From Spirochaetota bacterium (GTDB taxonomy: Bacteria > Spirochaetota > UBA12135 > COTS27 > JAFLEE01), in the NCBI GenBank assembly GCA_017302015.1, contig JAFLEE010000089.1, forward strand, positions 1 to 20,466: 20,466 bases of DNA, in the 5' to 3' direction. Both the position numbers and the translations under genes were made by a program. Positions 1-6,577 of the stretch are shown here, in pieces. Numbering within the stretch: the first letter of the stretch is position 1; each line of letters opens with the position of its first letter. Below the pieces are notes generated by a model. That model had not been told where the DNA came from. It made no database searches and saw only the letters and a list, made by a program, of their open reading frames with translations.

Positions 1-490
1 GGAGGAGGGTGACGGACGGCGGGGGCGGCGTGGCGTGACCGATGGCGCCGCTTCGCACCATGCGGCGCATGTGCTTCTCCGCGGCGAGTTCCTTCACCTT
101 GTGGACGAGGTCTCCCCCGATGGTGACGATGTCGAGGCTGATGCTGCCGGAAGGCTTATGGACCACGTCGGCGGCGCCCAAATCGAGGGCCTGGAAGGTG
201 ACCGGGGAATCTTTCGTCGAGATATGGCTCAAGACGAGCACCTTGGCGGTATGCTCGGTGAGGGCGTACTGCTTGAGGAACTCGAGGCCGCCCATCTCCG
301 GCATCTCGAGGTCGAGGGTGATCACGTCGCAGGAGGACTGGGCGAGCCAGGCCATGGCTTCGCGCCCGTTGCTGGCCTGGTGGGCGACCTGGATGGCGGG
401 GTCGGCGCCGAGGATGCGGGTGATGAGTTTGCGCATGAGCAAACTATCGTCGACGACGAGCACCCGAATGGCTGGAGCGGACGTTTCCAC
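1..490 (-). CDS. cheB: CheB-type protein-glutamate methylesterase, receiver domain (partial, C-terminus off window)
   Basis: The frame is open from a GTG at 490 to the left edge, about 163 codons. It encodes a CheY-like receiver: the acidic pair VVDDS near residues 13-17, the phosphoacceptor Asp in LDLEMPEMGG near residue 60, and the switch/Lys region ending in HKP. After the receiver comes SGSISLDI, a linker signature typical of CheB. In the family, phosphorylation of the receiver activates a C-terminal esterase that demethylates chemoreceptors; that domain would lie beyond position 1 and is not seen. The GTG start is chosen because the coding similarity begins there and a TATAAT lies 10 bases upstream, leaving no room for a Shine-Dalgarno leader. 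No other chemotaxis gene is in the window. A non-CheB response regulator with a different output domain remains possible. Confidence 0.82.
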   Translation of the reverse strand, partial: METSAPAIRVLVVDDSLLMRKLITRILGADPAIQVAHQASNGREAMAWLAQSSCDVITLDLEMPEMGGLEFLKQYALTEHTAKVLVLSHISTKDSPVTFQALDLGAADVVHKPSGSISLDIVTIGGDLVHKVKELAAEKHMRRMVRSGAIGHATPPPPSVTLL

Positions 491-500
491 GGCTGGTACG

Positions 501-510
501 ATTATATAAT
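501..510. promoter_or_regulatory. Palindromic divergent -10 element (TATAAT on both strands)
   Basis: The 10-bp sequence ATTATATAAT is a perfect palindrome, so TATAAT is present on the plus strand at 505-510 and on the minus strand at 506-501. The plus-strand hexamer ends 9 bases before the GTG of the lipoprotein gene (520). The minus-strand one ends 10 bases before the GTG of cheB (490). With the usual spacing from -10 to transcription start, both RNAs would start at or within about 3 bases of their start codons. I see no -35 hexamer on either side. The two promoters overlap physically and could not be occupied at once. Confidence 0.6.
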
Positions 511-519
511 GGGCGTTCC

Positions 520-2199
520 GTGCTCCCCTTTCTCCCGATATTTGCCCTCTTCCTGCTCCCTTGGTTGACAGGATGCGCCCCGAAGGGCGAAAGGGCCACC
601 CTCTCCGTGACGGTCGATCCGGTGGGAGCGGATGTGCGCCTCGACGGGCGCTATGTGGGAAGGAGCCCCTTCGAAGCACGGCCCGTGGCCCCCGGCCGCC
701 ATCGCCTCGATATCACCCTGGCGGGCTATTATCCCCACAGCATGGACCTCGATGTCCGCGGCGAGGCGCGATATCACGCGGTGGCGCTTCCGCGCACGGG
801 CGCCATCACGCCGCGGATCTGGCCGCCGCCGGCGAAACTCTGGGTCGACGGAAATCCGATCCCCTTCCAGACGAACCTGGAGTTCGGCCTCGGCGTCCAC
901 GAACTCATCGCGTGGGCTCCCTGGTACGGCCTCCACCGGAAATCGTTCTCGGTGAAGGCCGATACCGAGCAGGTCGTGCCCCTCGAGCTCCCGAGGAACC
1001 CCCGGGCCGCGGACCTCTACGTGGAGTCCGACCCCGCCGGCGCCCAATTGGTCTTCGAAGGGCTCGCTTGGGATTCGGCGCCCCAATGGCTGACGGGGCT
1101 CGATCCGGAGAAATCGTGGACCTTCGAGGCGCGCCTCCACGGCTTCGAGGAGGAGCGGGTCACGGTGAAACTCCTCCCCAAAGAGAAGCGGGTGCTGCGC
1201 TTCGTCTTCCGGCGCAATGTCAAGGAGCCGATCCGCCTGCTCGGGATCCCGAAGAACGCCCAATTGGTGGTGGAGCGTTCGCCCACCGCCCAGGTGCTCC
1301 TGGCGCGGCAGGCGGCGGAGGGGGAAGCCATCTTCCTCCCCCCCGGCGAATACCGGGTGGGAATACGGGCCCCCGGCTATTGGGACCGCCGCGTGGCCCT
1401 CGCGGTGAAGACGAATACGCCGGGCAGCCTGGCCCTCGATCCCATCCCCAAATTCTCCCTGAAAGAAGCGGGGACCGTGGCGGGCCCGTGGAAACAGGTG
1501 CGCGCCCTCGCGGCGGAGGAGGGGGCCCTGTTCGTCGCCGGCGGGAACCTGGAGCCCGTCTTCCAGATTGAAGATGGCAAACTTACCCGGCAATTCGAAA
1601 CGATAGCGGGCATGGTCGCCCTCGCCGCCGAGGGCGGCCGCCTCTGGGGACAGGGGCCCGATGGGGTGGCGCTCCTTCGGGGGGCCGCCTCGCCCCTCGG
1701 GGAGGGCTCCTCCAATCTCGAAGGGGTGCTAGCGGCCTCGGCCTCGGGCTTATGGATGGTGGAGGGCGGCGGCCGCATTTGGTTGCGCCAAAGCGCCACG
1801 GGGCGAGATTTCTGGGTGCTCCCCGAACTCGCCGGGGCCCGACGCCGCCCCGTCCAATTGGCGGCGGACGACGAACTGAGCGTGGCCGCCGATGCGGGCG
1901 CCCGGCAATTATGGTGGCTTTCCCTGGCCGGGGCGAGCCCGAGCCCCCGGACTTTCCGCCCCGCCGGCCTCCTGCGTCCCGCCGGCATCGCCCTCACGCC
2001 GAGGCTCGTTCTCGTGGTGGATTCCGAATCCCGAAGCCTTCTGGTCTTCGATCGGGAGGGAGCCCCGCTGGCGAACCTGGCGATCCCCGGCGCCATCGGG
2101 ATGCCCGGCTTGGTGGCGGCGCGGGGGCCGTGGCTTTGGATCGTTTTCGGCGGCCGGGAGATCAGGCGTTTCGAAATGGTTCGTCAAGCCGCGCCGTGA
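520..2199 (+). CDS. PEGA-domain lipoprotein with C-terminal propeller-like region
   Basis: The 559-residue product starts with a lipoprotein signal: a hydrophobic run followed by the lipobox LTGC, with lipidated Cys19 and Ala at +2, which suggests the outer membrane. PEGA-type repeats follow: one near residues 28-92 (SVTVDPVGADVRLDGRYVG), one near 165-232 (LYVESDPAGAQLVFEG) and a more divergent one near 238-305. The second half (about 320-555) holds repeated short beta-strand units such as LAAEEGALFVAGG and ALAAEGGRLWGQG, resembling NHL/beta-propeller blades. PEGA domains are thought to bind surface or cell-wall material. No catalytic site is seen, and a structural or sensory surface role is inferred. 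The GTG start is chosen because it gives a complete signal peptide; there is no Shine-Dalgarno sequence, in keeping with a leaderless message. Its last 38 bases overlap the convergent membrane-protein gene. Confidence 0.8.
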   Translation: MLPFLPIFALFLLPWLTGCAPKGERATLSVTVDPVGADVRLDGRYVGRSPFEARPVAPGRHRLDITLAGYYPHSMDLDVRGEARYHAVALPRTGAITPRIWPPPAKLWVDGNPIPFQTNLEFGLGVHELIAWAPWYGLHRKSFSVKADTEQVVPLELPRNPRAADLYVESDPAGAQLVFEGLAWDSAPQWLTGLDPEKSWTFEARLHGFEEERVTVKLLPKEKRVLRFVFRRNVKEPIRLLGIPKNAQLVVERSPTAQVLLARQAAEGEAIFLPPGEYRVGIRAPGYWDRRVALAVKTNTPGSLALDPIPKFSLKEAGTVAGPWKQVRALAAEEGALFVAGGNLEPVFQIEDGKLTRQFETIAGMVALAAEGGRLWGQGPDGVALLRGAASPLGEGSSNLEGVLAASASGLWMVEGGGRIWLRQSATGRDFWVLPELAGARRRPVQLAADDELSVAADAGARQLWWLSLAGASPSPRTFRPAGLLRPAGIALTPRLVLVVDSESRSLLVFDREGAPLANLAIPGAIGMPGLVAARGPWLWIVFGGREIRRFEMVRQAAP

Positions 2200-2536
2200 A
2201 GCGGTGGCGGCGGATCGCCTCGAACCAGGCGAGGCGCTCGGGCTCCCGGGCGTGGATCCAGAGCTGCCACACCGCGGCGGACCAGAGAAGGATCCAGCCC
2301 GTGCGCAGCGCGGCGCAGAGGATCAGCACGCCCGGCTGGAGGAAGAACGGGCAGAGCGCGACGAGGGCGAAGCAGGCCAGGTTGACGGCGAAGGCGCCCA
2401 GGAAGAGCAGGAAGCCTGAGGCGAACAGGGCGGGGCGCAGGCGGTTCTTGGGATACCAGAAATAGAGGATGAACCCCACCGGCGGCGCCAGAAGGAGCCA
2501 GGGGCGGTTTTCAAGCCAAGGGGAGGGGGAAGCCAT
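2162..2536 (-). CDS. Small integral membrane protein, unknown function
   Basis: The 124-residue product is largely hydrophobic, with three or four likely membrane segments: near residues 11-28 (WLLLAPPVGFILYFWY), 36-62 (a long segment around GFLLFLGAFAVNLACFALVA) and 68-95 (VLILCAALRTGWILLWSAAVW). A charged C-terminal tail of about 30 residues follows. I do not recognise the family. The overall form resembles small helical proteins of the DUF4870 or YqaE kind, but no motif supports an assignment. The ATG at 2536 has no clear ribosome binding site. The gene runs convergently into the PEGA lipoprotein gene and shares its last 38 bases with that gene's 3' end. Hydrophobic composition over the full length argues that it is real rather than a shadow frame. 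Confidence 0.6.
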   Translation of the reverse strand: MASPSPWLENRPWLLLAPPVGFILYFWYPKNRLRPALFASGFLLFLGAFAVNLACFALVALCPFFLQPGVLILCAALRTGWILLWSAAVWQLWIHAREPERLAWFEAIRRHRFTARLDEPFRNA

Positions 2537-2593
2537 GGAAACGTCTTGGGGTTCGTGGGGCCGTTTCGCGTCGGGTCACGCTTCAAGAAAAAT

Positions 2594-2680
2594 CGGAGAG
2601 AGAGGGATTCGAACCCTCGGTAGGGTTACCCCTACGACGATTTAGCAAACCGTTCCTTTAGACCACTCAGGCATCTCTCC
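2594..2680 (-). tRNA. tRNA-Ser (anticodon GCU)
   Basis: On the minus strand the 87-nt sequence folds as a class II tRNA. The acceptor arm pairs GGAGAGA with TCTCTCC and has discriminator G. The anticodon stem ACGGT/ATCGT encloses a loop with GCT at 2646-2644. A long variable arm (GTAGGGGTAACCCTAC) and a T arm containing GGTTCGAATCC follow. The long variable arm together with anticodon GCU identifies a serine tRNA for AGC/AGU codons. The 3' CCA is not encoded. No promoter is seen in the 52 bases separating it from the next tRNA-Ser, so the two are probably cotranscribed. Confidence 0.96.
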
Positions 2681-2732
2681 AAACCGCGCGAGCCCGGGCT
2701 CGCTTTGATTCACGGCCTTCCGGCCGGGAATA
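2681..2732 (-). other. Inter-tRNA spacer with two hairpins
   Basis: The 52-nt spacer between the two tRNA-Ser genes contains two self-complementary elements. At 2713-2726 the minus-strand RNA reads CGGCC-GGAA-GGCCG, a 5-bp stem closed by a GNRA tetraloop, starting six bases after the mature 3' end of tRNA-Ser(UGA). At 2688-2703 lies a perfect 16-bp palindrome (GCGAGCCCGGGCTCGC) ending seven bases before the 5' end of tRNA-Ser(GCU). Neither is followed by a T-run, so they look like processing or stability structures rather than terminators. Confidence 0.5.
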
Positions 2733-2819
2733 CGGAAAGACAGGGATTCGAACCCTGGGTCCCCTTGCGGGGACTACGGTTTTCAAGACCGTCGCGTTAG
2801 ACCACTCCGCCATCTTTCC
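2733..2819 (-). tRNA. tRNA-Ser (anticodon UGA)
   Basis: The 87-nt minus-strand sequence is a class II tRNA. The acceptor arm pairs GGAAAGA with TCTTTCC and has discriminator G at 2733. The anticodon stem ACGGT/ACCGT encloses a loop with TGA at 2785-2783. The long variable arm is GTCCCCGCAAGGGGAC, and the T arm carries GGTTCGAATCC. It decodes UCA and, by wobble, other UCN codons. CCA is not encoded. It is the promoter-proximal member of the tRNA pair. Confidence 0.97.
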
Positions 2820-2826
2820 GTGGGGA

Positions 2827-2832
2827 ATTATA
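2827..2832 (-). promoter_or_regulatory. -10 element of the tRNA-Ser pair
   Basis: A perfect TATAAT on the minus strand ends eight positions upstream of the first mature base of tRNA-Ser(UGA) at 2819. Usual -10 spacing puts the transcription start at 2820 or 2819. Position 2819 is a G, the preferred kind of initiating base. A possible weak -35 (TTGGGG) lies about 18 bases upstream. The primary transcript would therefore have no 5' leader, or only a base or so. Confidence 0.65.
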
Positions 2833-2875
2833 ATATGGCGGGAAGCCTCCCCCCAAATCGCCTTTTTCCCCGATT

Positions 2876-3925
2876 TCAGCCCAGGGCGATTTCCCCGCCG
2901 GCCACGACGGTATCGCCCCGGTAAAAAACGGCGCTTTGGCCGGGGGTGATGCCCCGCTCCTCCTCGTCGAGTTCCACCGAGACCCCGGCGCCCTGGAAAC
3001 GGATTTTCCCGGCCTTGCCGGTGGATCGGTAGCGCACCTTCACGAGATAGGTCGCGCTGTCCTCCCAGAGGTCGGGGGCCAGGAGGTTCAGGCGGGGGAC
3101 GGAAAAACGGCGGCTCCAGAGGGATTTTTCTTCTCCGACGATGACCCGGTTGCGGCCGGGATCGAGGGCCTTCACGTAGAGGGGGGTCGCCCACCCGATG
3201 CCCAGGCCCCGGCGCTGGCCCAGGGTATAGCGGTGGATGCCTTCATGCTTGCCGATGACCGAGCCGTCCTCGAGGAGGATCTCGCCGGGGGCCTGGCGAA
3301 CCCCATGGGATTCGAGGAAGGCCGAGGTCTCCCCCGGAATGAAGCAGACATCCTGGCTCTCGGTCTTCTTGGCCGTGGGGAGGCCGCGGGCGAGGGCGAG
3401 GCTTCGAACCTCCACCTTTTCGAGGGCGGCGAGGGGGAAGAGGGTCAAGCCCAATTCTTCGGGGGGGATGGGCCAGAGGAAATAGGACTGGTCTTTCGCC
3501 GGGTCGGTGGCGGTGCGCAGGCGATGGCGGCCGCCCTCGGCCTCGAGTCGGGCGTAATGCCCGGTGGCCACGTGGGTGCACCCGAGGAGGCGCGCCTTGG
3601 CCGAGAGCATGCTGAACTTCATGTGCCGGTTGCATTCCACGCACGGGTTGGGGGTCGTGCCCGCGGCGTAGGCCGCGATGAAGGGTTCCACCACCGATCG
3701 CTGGAACTCGGCGCGCAGGTCGAAGGTGTAATGGGGCACGCCCAGGAGGTCGCATACCGCCTTGGCGCCCCAGGCCTCCTCGGCGCCGCAGCAGGGGCGG
3801 TTGCCCTTCCCGGGGGCTTCCCAGAGGCTCATGGTGGCCCCGATGACCCGGTGCCCCGCATCGGCGAGGAGCATGGCGGCGACGGAGGAGTCGACGCCTC
3901 CGGACATGGCAACGAGGATATTCAC
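2876..3925 (-). CDS. mnmA: tRNA-specific 2-thiouridylase MnmA
   Basis: The 349-residue product has the PP-loop ATP-binding motif SGGVDSS at residues 8-14, the first catalytic Cys in NPCVECN (Cys95), and the second in QDVCFIPG (Cys194). It also shows the family blocks ATGHYAR, KDQSYFLW and HRYTLGQRRGLGI. MnmA adenylates U34 and transfers sulfur to make 2-thiouridine in tRNA-Glu, -Gln and -Lys; length and motif spacing are typical. The start is the GTG at 3925, which overlaps the menE stop as GTGA and has a GGAG seven bases upstream. The open frame runs on upstream to 4828, but that part only shadows menE. It is the last gene of the beta-propeller/DUF4954/menC/menE operon. No intrinsic terminator is clear before the tRNA promoter; an AAATCG/CGATTT inverted repeat lies just after the stop but lacks a T-run. 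Confidence 0.97.
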   Translation of the reverse strand: MNILVAMSGGVDSSVAAMLLADAGHRVIGATMSLWEAPGKGNRPCCGAEEAWGAKAVCDLLGVPHYTFDLRAEFQRSVVEPFIAAYAAGTTPNPCVECNRHMKFSMLSAKARLLGCTHVATGHYARLEAEGGRHRLRTATDPAKDQSYFLWPIPPEELGLTLFPLAALEKVEVRSLALARGLPTAKKTESQDVCFIPGETSAFLESHGVRQAPGEILLEDGSVIGKHEGIHRYTLGQRRGLGIGWATPLYVKALDPGRNRVIVGEEKSLWSRRFSVPRLNLLAPDLWEDSATYLVKVRYRSTGKAGKIRFQGAGVSVELDEEERGITPGQSAVFYRGDTVVAGGEIALG

Positions 3926-5397
3926 GTGGGATCTCCAGGGTGGGTCGATTCGCTGGCCTGGCCATGCAGGCGCAGGGCGAGGGAGGCGAAGAACGGTCGG
4001 CGGATCTTCCCATTGGGGGTCCGGCACTCGCCGTCCGTCGGCCACGGATAGAAGTAATCCGGAATCTTGAACGGGGGCAAGTGCTCGCGCAGGAGGCGCC
4101 GCAGTTCGCTCCCGGGGAGGGCCACGCCCTCGTCCTTCCATTGGAGGAAGGCCACCGGGCGTTGGCCCCAGACCGGATGGGGGATGGCGCTCACCACGGC
4201 CTCGGCGAGGGGGAAGATTCGGCGCAGGGCCTGCTCCACTTCCTCGGGCTGGAGGTTCTCGCCGCCGGAGATGATGAGGTGGTCGAGGCGCCCGAAGACT
4301 TGGAGCCGTCCTTCGGCGGTAAGGCGCCCCCGGTCGCCCGTGGGGAAAAAGCCTTCGCGATCGACGGGGGAGGAGAGCCCCGCTGGCCCGAGATAGCCGG
4401 AAAAAAGCGCGGGGGTCTTCACGAAGATCTCGTCTCGCTCCCCGATGCGAACCACGCATCCCGGGAGGGGGAAGGCCCCGCGCCAAGCGCCGCCCTCCTC
4501 GTGGAAGGCGGAGGTGGCCAGTTGGGAGGCCGTTTCCGTTAGGCCGTATGAGGCGAAGAGCGGCACCCCTTCCCCCGCAAGGGCGGTGCAGAGCTCCACG
4601 GGGACGGGACCGCCGCCGAGGAGGACGGCCTTCAGGGAGAGGAGGCGGGCCCGGAGTTTCGGGTCGCGGGACCACTGCACCAATTGGGCCGAGACGACGG
4701 AGAGATGGGTGGCGTGCTGCGGGATGGGCTCGCCCTGCTTCGGGAAAGCGAGGGAGGCCCCGGCGAGGCCCGTGCGCACGATCACCGAGAGCCCGCCCAC
4801 ATGGTGGAACGGCAAATTGGCGCACCACGCGTCATGCGGCCCCAAGGGAAAGAGGGCCGCAGAGGCCTTAGCGTTCGCGAGGAAGGCGCCTAAAGAAAGG
4901 GCGGCGAGTTTGGGTTGCGCGGTGCTCCCCGAGGTGAACAGAAGCGCGGCGATGGCCTCGGGGGCATGGGCTCGGTTTTTCGGGAATCGGGGGGCCCCGG
5001 CCGCCCCCGGATTCGTTTCGGCCGAAAAGGTCAACCGGGGGCCGTGTTCACCCGCTTGGGCAATCGCCCGCGGTCCCGGAAGTTTCGCGGCGAGGTCCGA
5101 CCACTCTGCTTCGACCACGAGGAGTTTCGGCTCCAAACGCGCCATCATGGAAACGAGGGCGGCCTCGGGGAGTCGGCGGGGCAGGGGGCAGGCGGCGGCT
5201 CCGAGGCGCCAGAGGGCGAGGATGACGCACAGGGCCTCGGGAGACTCCCGGCCGATTAGGGCCACCGCATCCCCGCAGCCAACCCCGGCCTCCGCGAGGG
5301 AGAGCGTGAACGCATCGACCCATCGGTCGACTACGGACCCCTCGATGCGCGCGCCGTCTTCCAACCAAAGGGAGGGCGCGGGGATCGGCCCGGTCAT
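3922..5397 (-). CDS. menE: o-Succinylbenzoate-CoA ligase (acyl-adenylate-forming)
   Basis: The 491-residue product is an ANL-superfamily enzyme. Motifs in order: the phosphate loop FTSGSTAQPK (154-163), YGLTE (284-288), TGDRG (353-357), the hinge region GRLDHLIISGGENLQPEEVE (369-388) and the C-terminal catalytic Lys in NGKIRR (Lys464). MenE activates o-succinylbenzoate with ATP and CoA in menaquinone synthesis. The assignment over other acyl-CoA ligases rests on the short length, the SGGENLQP block and the adjacent menC. A TTG at 5412 extends the frame by five codons, but the ATG at 5397 has a GGAG five bases upstream and is preferred. The stop overlaps the mnmA start by four bases. The Thr-rich phosphate loop has Gln rather than the commoner Gly before PK, which is tolerated in the superfamily. 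Confidence 0.92.
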   Translation of the reverse strand: MTGPIPAPSLWLEDGARIEGSVVDRWVDAFTLSLAEAGVGCGDAVALIGRESPEALCVILALWRLGAAACPLPRRLPEAALVSMMARLEPKLLVVEAEWSDLAAKLPGPRAIAQAGEHGPRLTFSAETNPGAAGAPRFPKNRAHAPEAIAALLFTSGSTAQPKLAALSLGAFLANAKASAALFPLGPHDAWCANLPFHHVGGLSVIVRTGLAGASLAFPKQGEPIPQHATHLSVVSAQLVQWSRDPKLRARLLSLKAVLLGGGPVPVELCTALAGEGVPLFASYGLTETASQLATSAFHEEGGAWRGAFPLPGCVVRIGERDEIFVKTPALFSGYLGPAGLSSPVDREGFFPTGDRGRLTAEGRLQVFGRLDHLIISGGENLQPEEVEQALRRIFPLAEAVVSAIPHPVWGQRPVAFLQWKDEGVALPGSELRRLLREHLPPFKIPDYFYPWPTDGECRTPNGKIRRPFFASLALRLHGQASESTHPGDPT

Positions 5398-5447
5398 AGA
5401 GACTCCACACAACGGATCGCTCCTCGATTACTTCTTAATTGGCACAT
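5394..5447 (-). CDS. Possible 17-codon coupling mini-ORF between menC and menE
   Basis: An ATG two bases after the menC stop opens a 17-codon frame (MCQLRSNRGAIRCVESL) whose TGA overlaps the menE ATG as ATGA. It fills the only gap in an otherwise overlapping operon exactly, so ribosomes could pass from menC through it to menE. Against it: there is no Shine-Dalgarno of its own, and its codons (TTA, AGA, AGT, AAT) are unlike the GC-rich usage of its neighbours. It may be a chance frame. Confidence 0.2.
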   Translation of the reverse strand: MCQLRSNRGAIRCVESL

Positions 5448-5449
5448 GA

Positions 5450-6577
5450 TCAAGCCGCGGGATAAACCGGCTTAAGGACATTTTGGCGAAGGGCTGCGGG
5501 GTGGATCGCAAAGTCCCGGATTTCCATCAGTGGGGCGATCCGGGGAGTCTCTTCGCCAAGGAGCCCCTCCCGGAACCAGCGAAGGGGATCGAGACCCAAG
5601 GCGGGGAGTCGGCCCCCGCGGTGGAACCAGGCCAGAACGACCGGAAGCCAAGCGGCGACCCCCAGATCGGTATCGAGGGCCGAACTCGCCACCAAGTCGA
5701 TATGGCGATCCCGCGCGAATCGACAGAGCGCATCGAGCTTTTCGATGGAGGGGAAGCATGAGGGCTTGACCACCAGGGCGCGCACGCCGGCGGGGACGTA
5801 TTTTCCCCAGGAGTCCGTTCTCACCGCGTCGAGGAGGGTCTCATCCATGGCAAGGGGGATTTCGAGGGGGATCTCTTCGGGGAAGGTCGGGGTGGGTTCC
5901 TCGAAAAAATCGACGAGGAGGCCGGCTTGCTGGAGAACGTTCTTCCATCCCGCAAGCTCCTCGGGGTTGATGCTTCGATTGGCATCGATACGGAAACGGG
6001 GCGGGCCTAAGTCGGTCGCCTCGGCCATGTACTCATGGATCCGAGGGGCGAGTTCCCGGATGGCACGCTGCTCGGTCTCGGAATCCCCGCCGATTTTGAT
6101 TTTGAAGTTTCGGTAGCCTTCACCCATGCGACCCATCAAACGCTCGCCGAACTCGCGTTGGCCGGCTTGGAGCAGGACCGCCACGGGAATCCCGCCGGCC
6201 CAAGCGCCGCCACCCCCGAGGAGAGCCTGGGGGGCGAGGCCGCGTTTTGCGGCGGCCCATTGGACGAGCGCGCATTCGAGGGCCAGTCGGATGGCGCCGG
6301 GGGCGAGGTCTAAGCGGGGAAAACTATCGAAATCGGCGAGGGGGAACCGCTCGAGTCGGGCGAGGATGTGGGGGAGTTCTCGGGCGACATCGGCCGGATC
6401 TTCCGCGGAGAAGCCCGGCAGGGGCGCCACCTCACCGTAGCCGTGGTGCCCCTCGCTATCTTCAAGGCGGATGAGGAAGCCGGAGCGTTCATCGATGGAC
6501 TTCCGGCCCACCGGGAAGGGCGCGGCGAGGGGAAGGCGCCAGGACCAGGCGCTGGCACGCAGCGCGAGCGCGCTCAC
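5450..6577 (-). CDS. menC: o-Succinylbenzoate synthase (enolase superfamily)
   Basis: The 375-residue product has an N-terminal capping domain (about 1-120, including GYGEVAPLPGFS) and a barrel domain with the muconate-lactonizing/OSBS residues. These are the KxK pair in NFKIKIGG (Lys159, Lys161), metal ligands Asp198 (RIDAN), Glu227 (FFEEPTP) and Asp245 (AMDET), and Lys271 (VVKPS). The spacing from Asp198 to Glu227 matches the family. OSBS dehydrates SHCHC to o-succinylbenzoate, the substrate of the adjacent MenE. Dipeptide epimerases share this fold, but the menE neighbour favours OSBS. The GTG start at 6577 overlaps the DUF4954 stop as GTGA and is preceded by an A-run without a Shine-Dalgarno, so translation is probably coupled to the upstream gene. 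menD, menB and other men genes are not in the window. Confidence 0.92.
   Translation of the reverse strand: MSALALRASAWSWRLPLAAPFPVGRKSIDERSGFLIRLEDSEGHHGYGEVAPLPGFSAEDPADVARELPHILARLERFPLADFDSFPRLDLAPGAIRLALECALVQWAAAKRGLAPQALLGGGGAWAGGIPVAVLLQAGQREFGERLMGRMGEGYRNFKIKIGGDSETEQRAIRELAPRIHEYMAEATDLGPPRFRIDANRSINPEELAGWKNVLQQAGLLVDFFEEPTPTFPEEIPLEIPLAMDETLLDAVRTDSWGKYVPAGVRALVVKPSCFPSIEKLDALCRFARDRHIDLVASSALDTDLGVAAWLPVVLAWFHRGGRLPALGLDPLRWFREGLLGEETPRIAPLMEIRDFAIHPAALRQNVLKPVYPAA

Noticed and set aside
3926-4828. N-terminal extension of mnmA up to 4828
   Set aside because: The extension overlaps menE in another frame and is Arg/Pro-rich; MnmA similarity begins at the GTG at 3925, which has a ribosome binding site.
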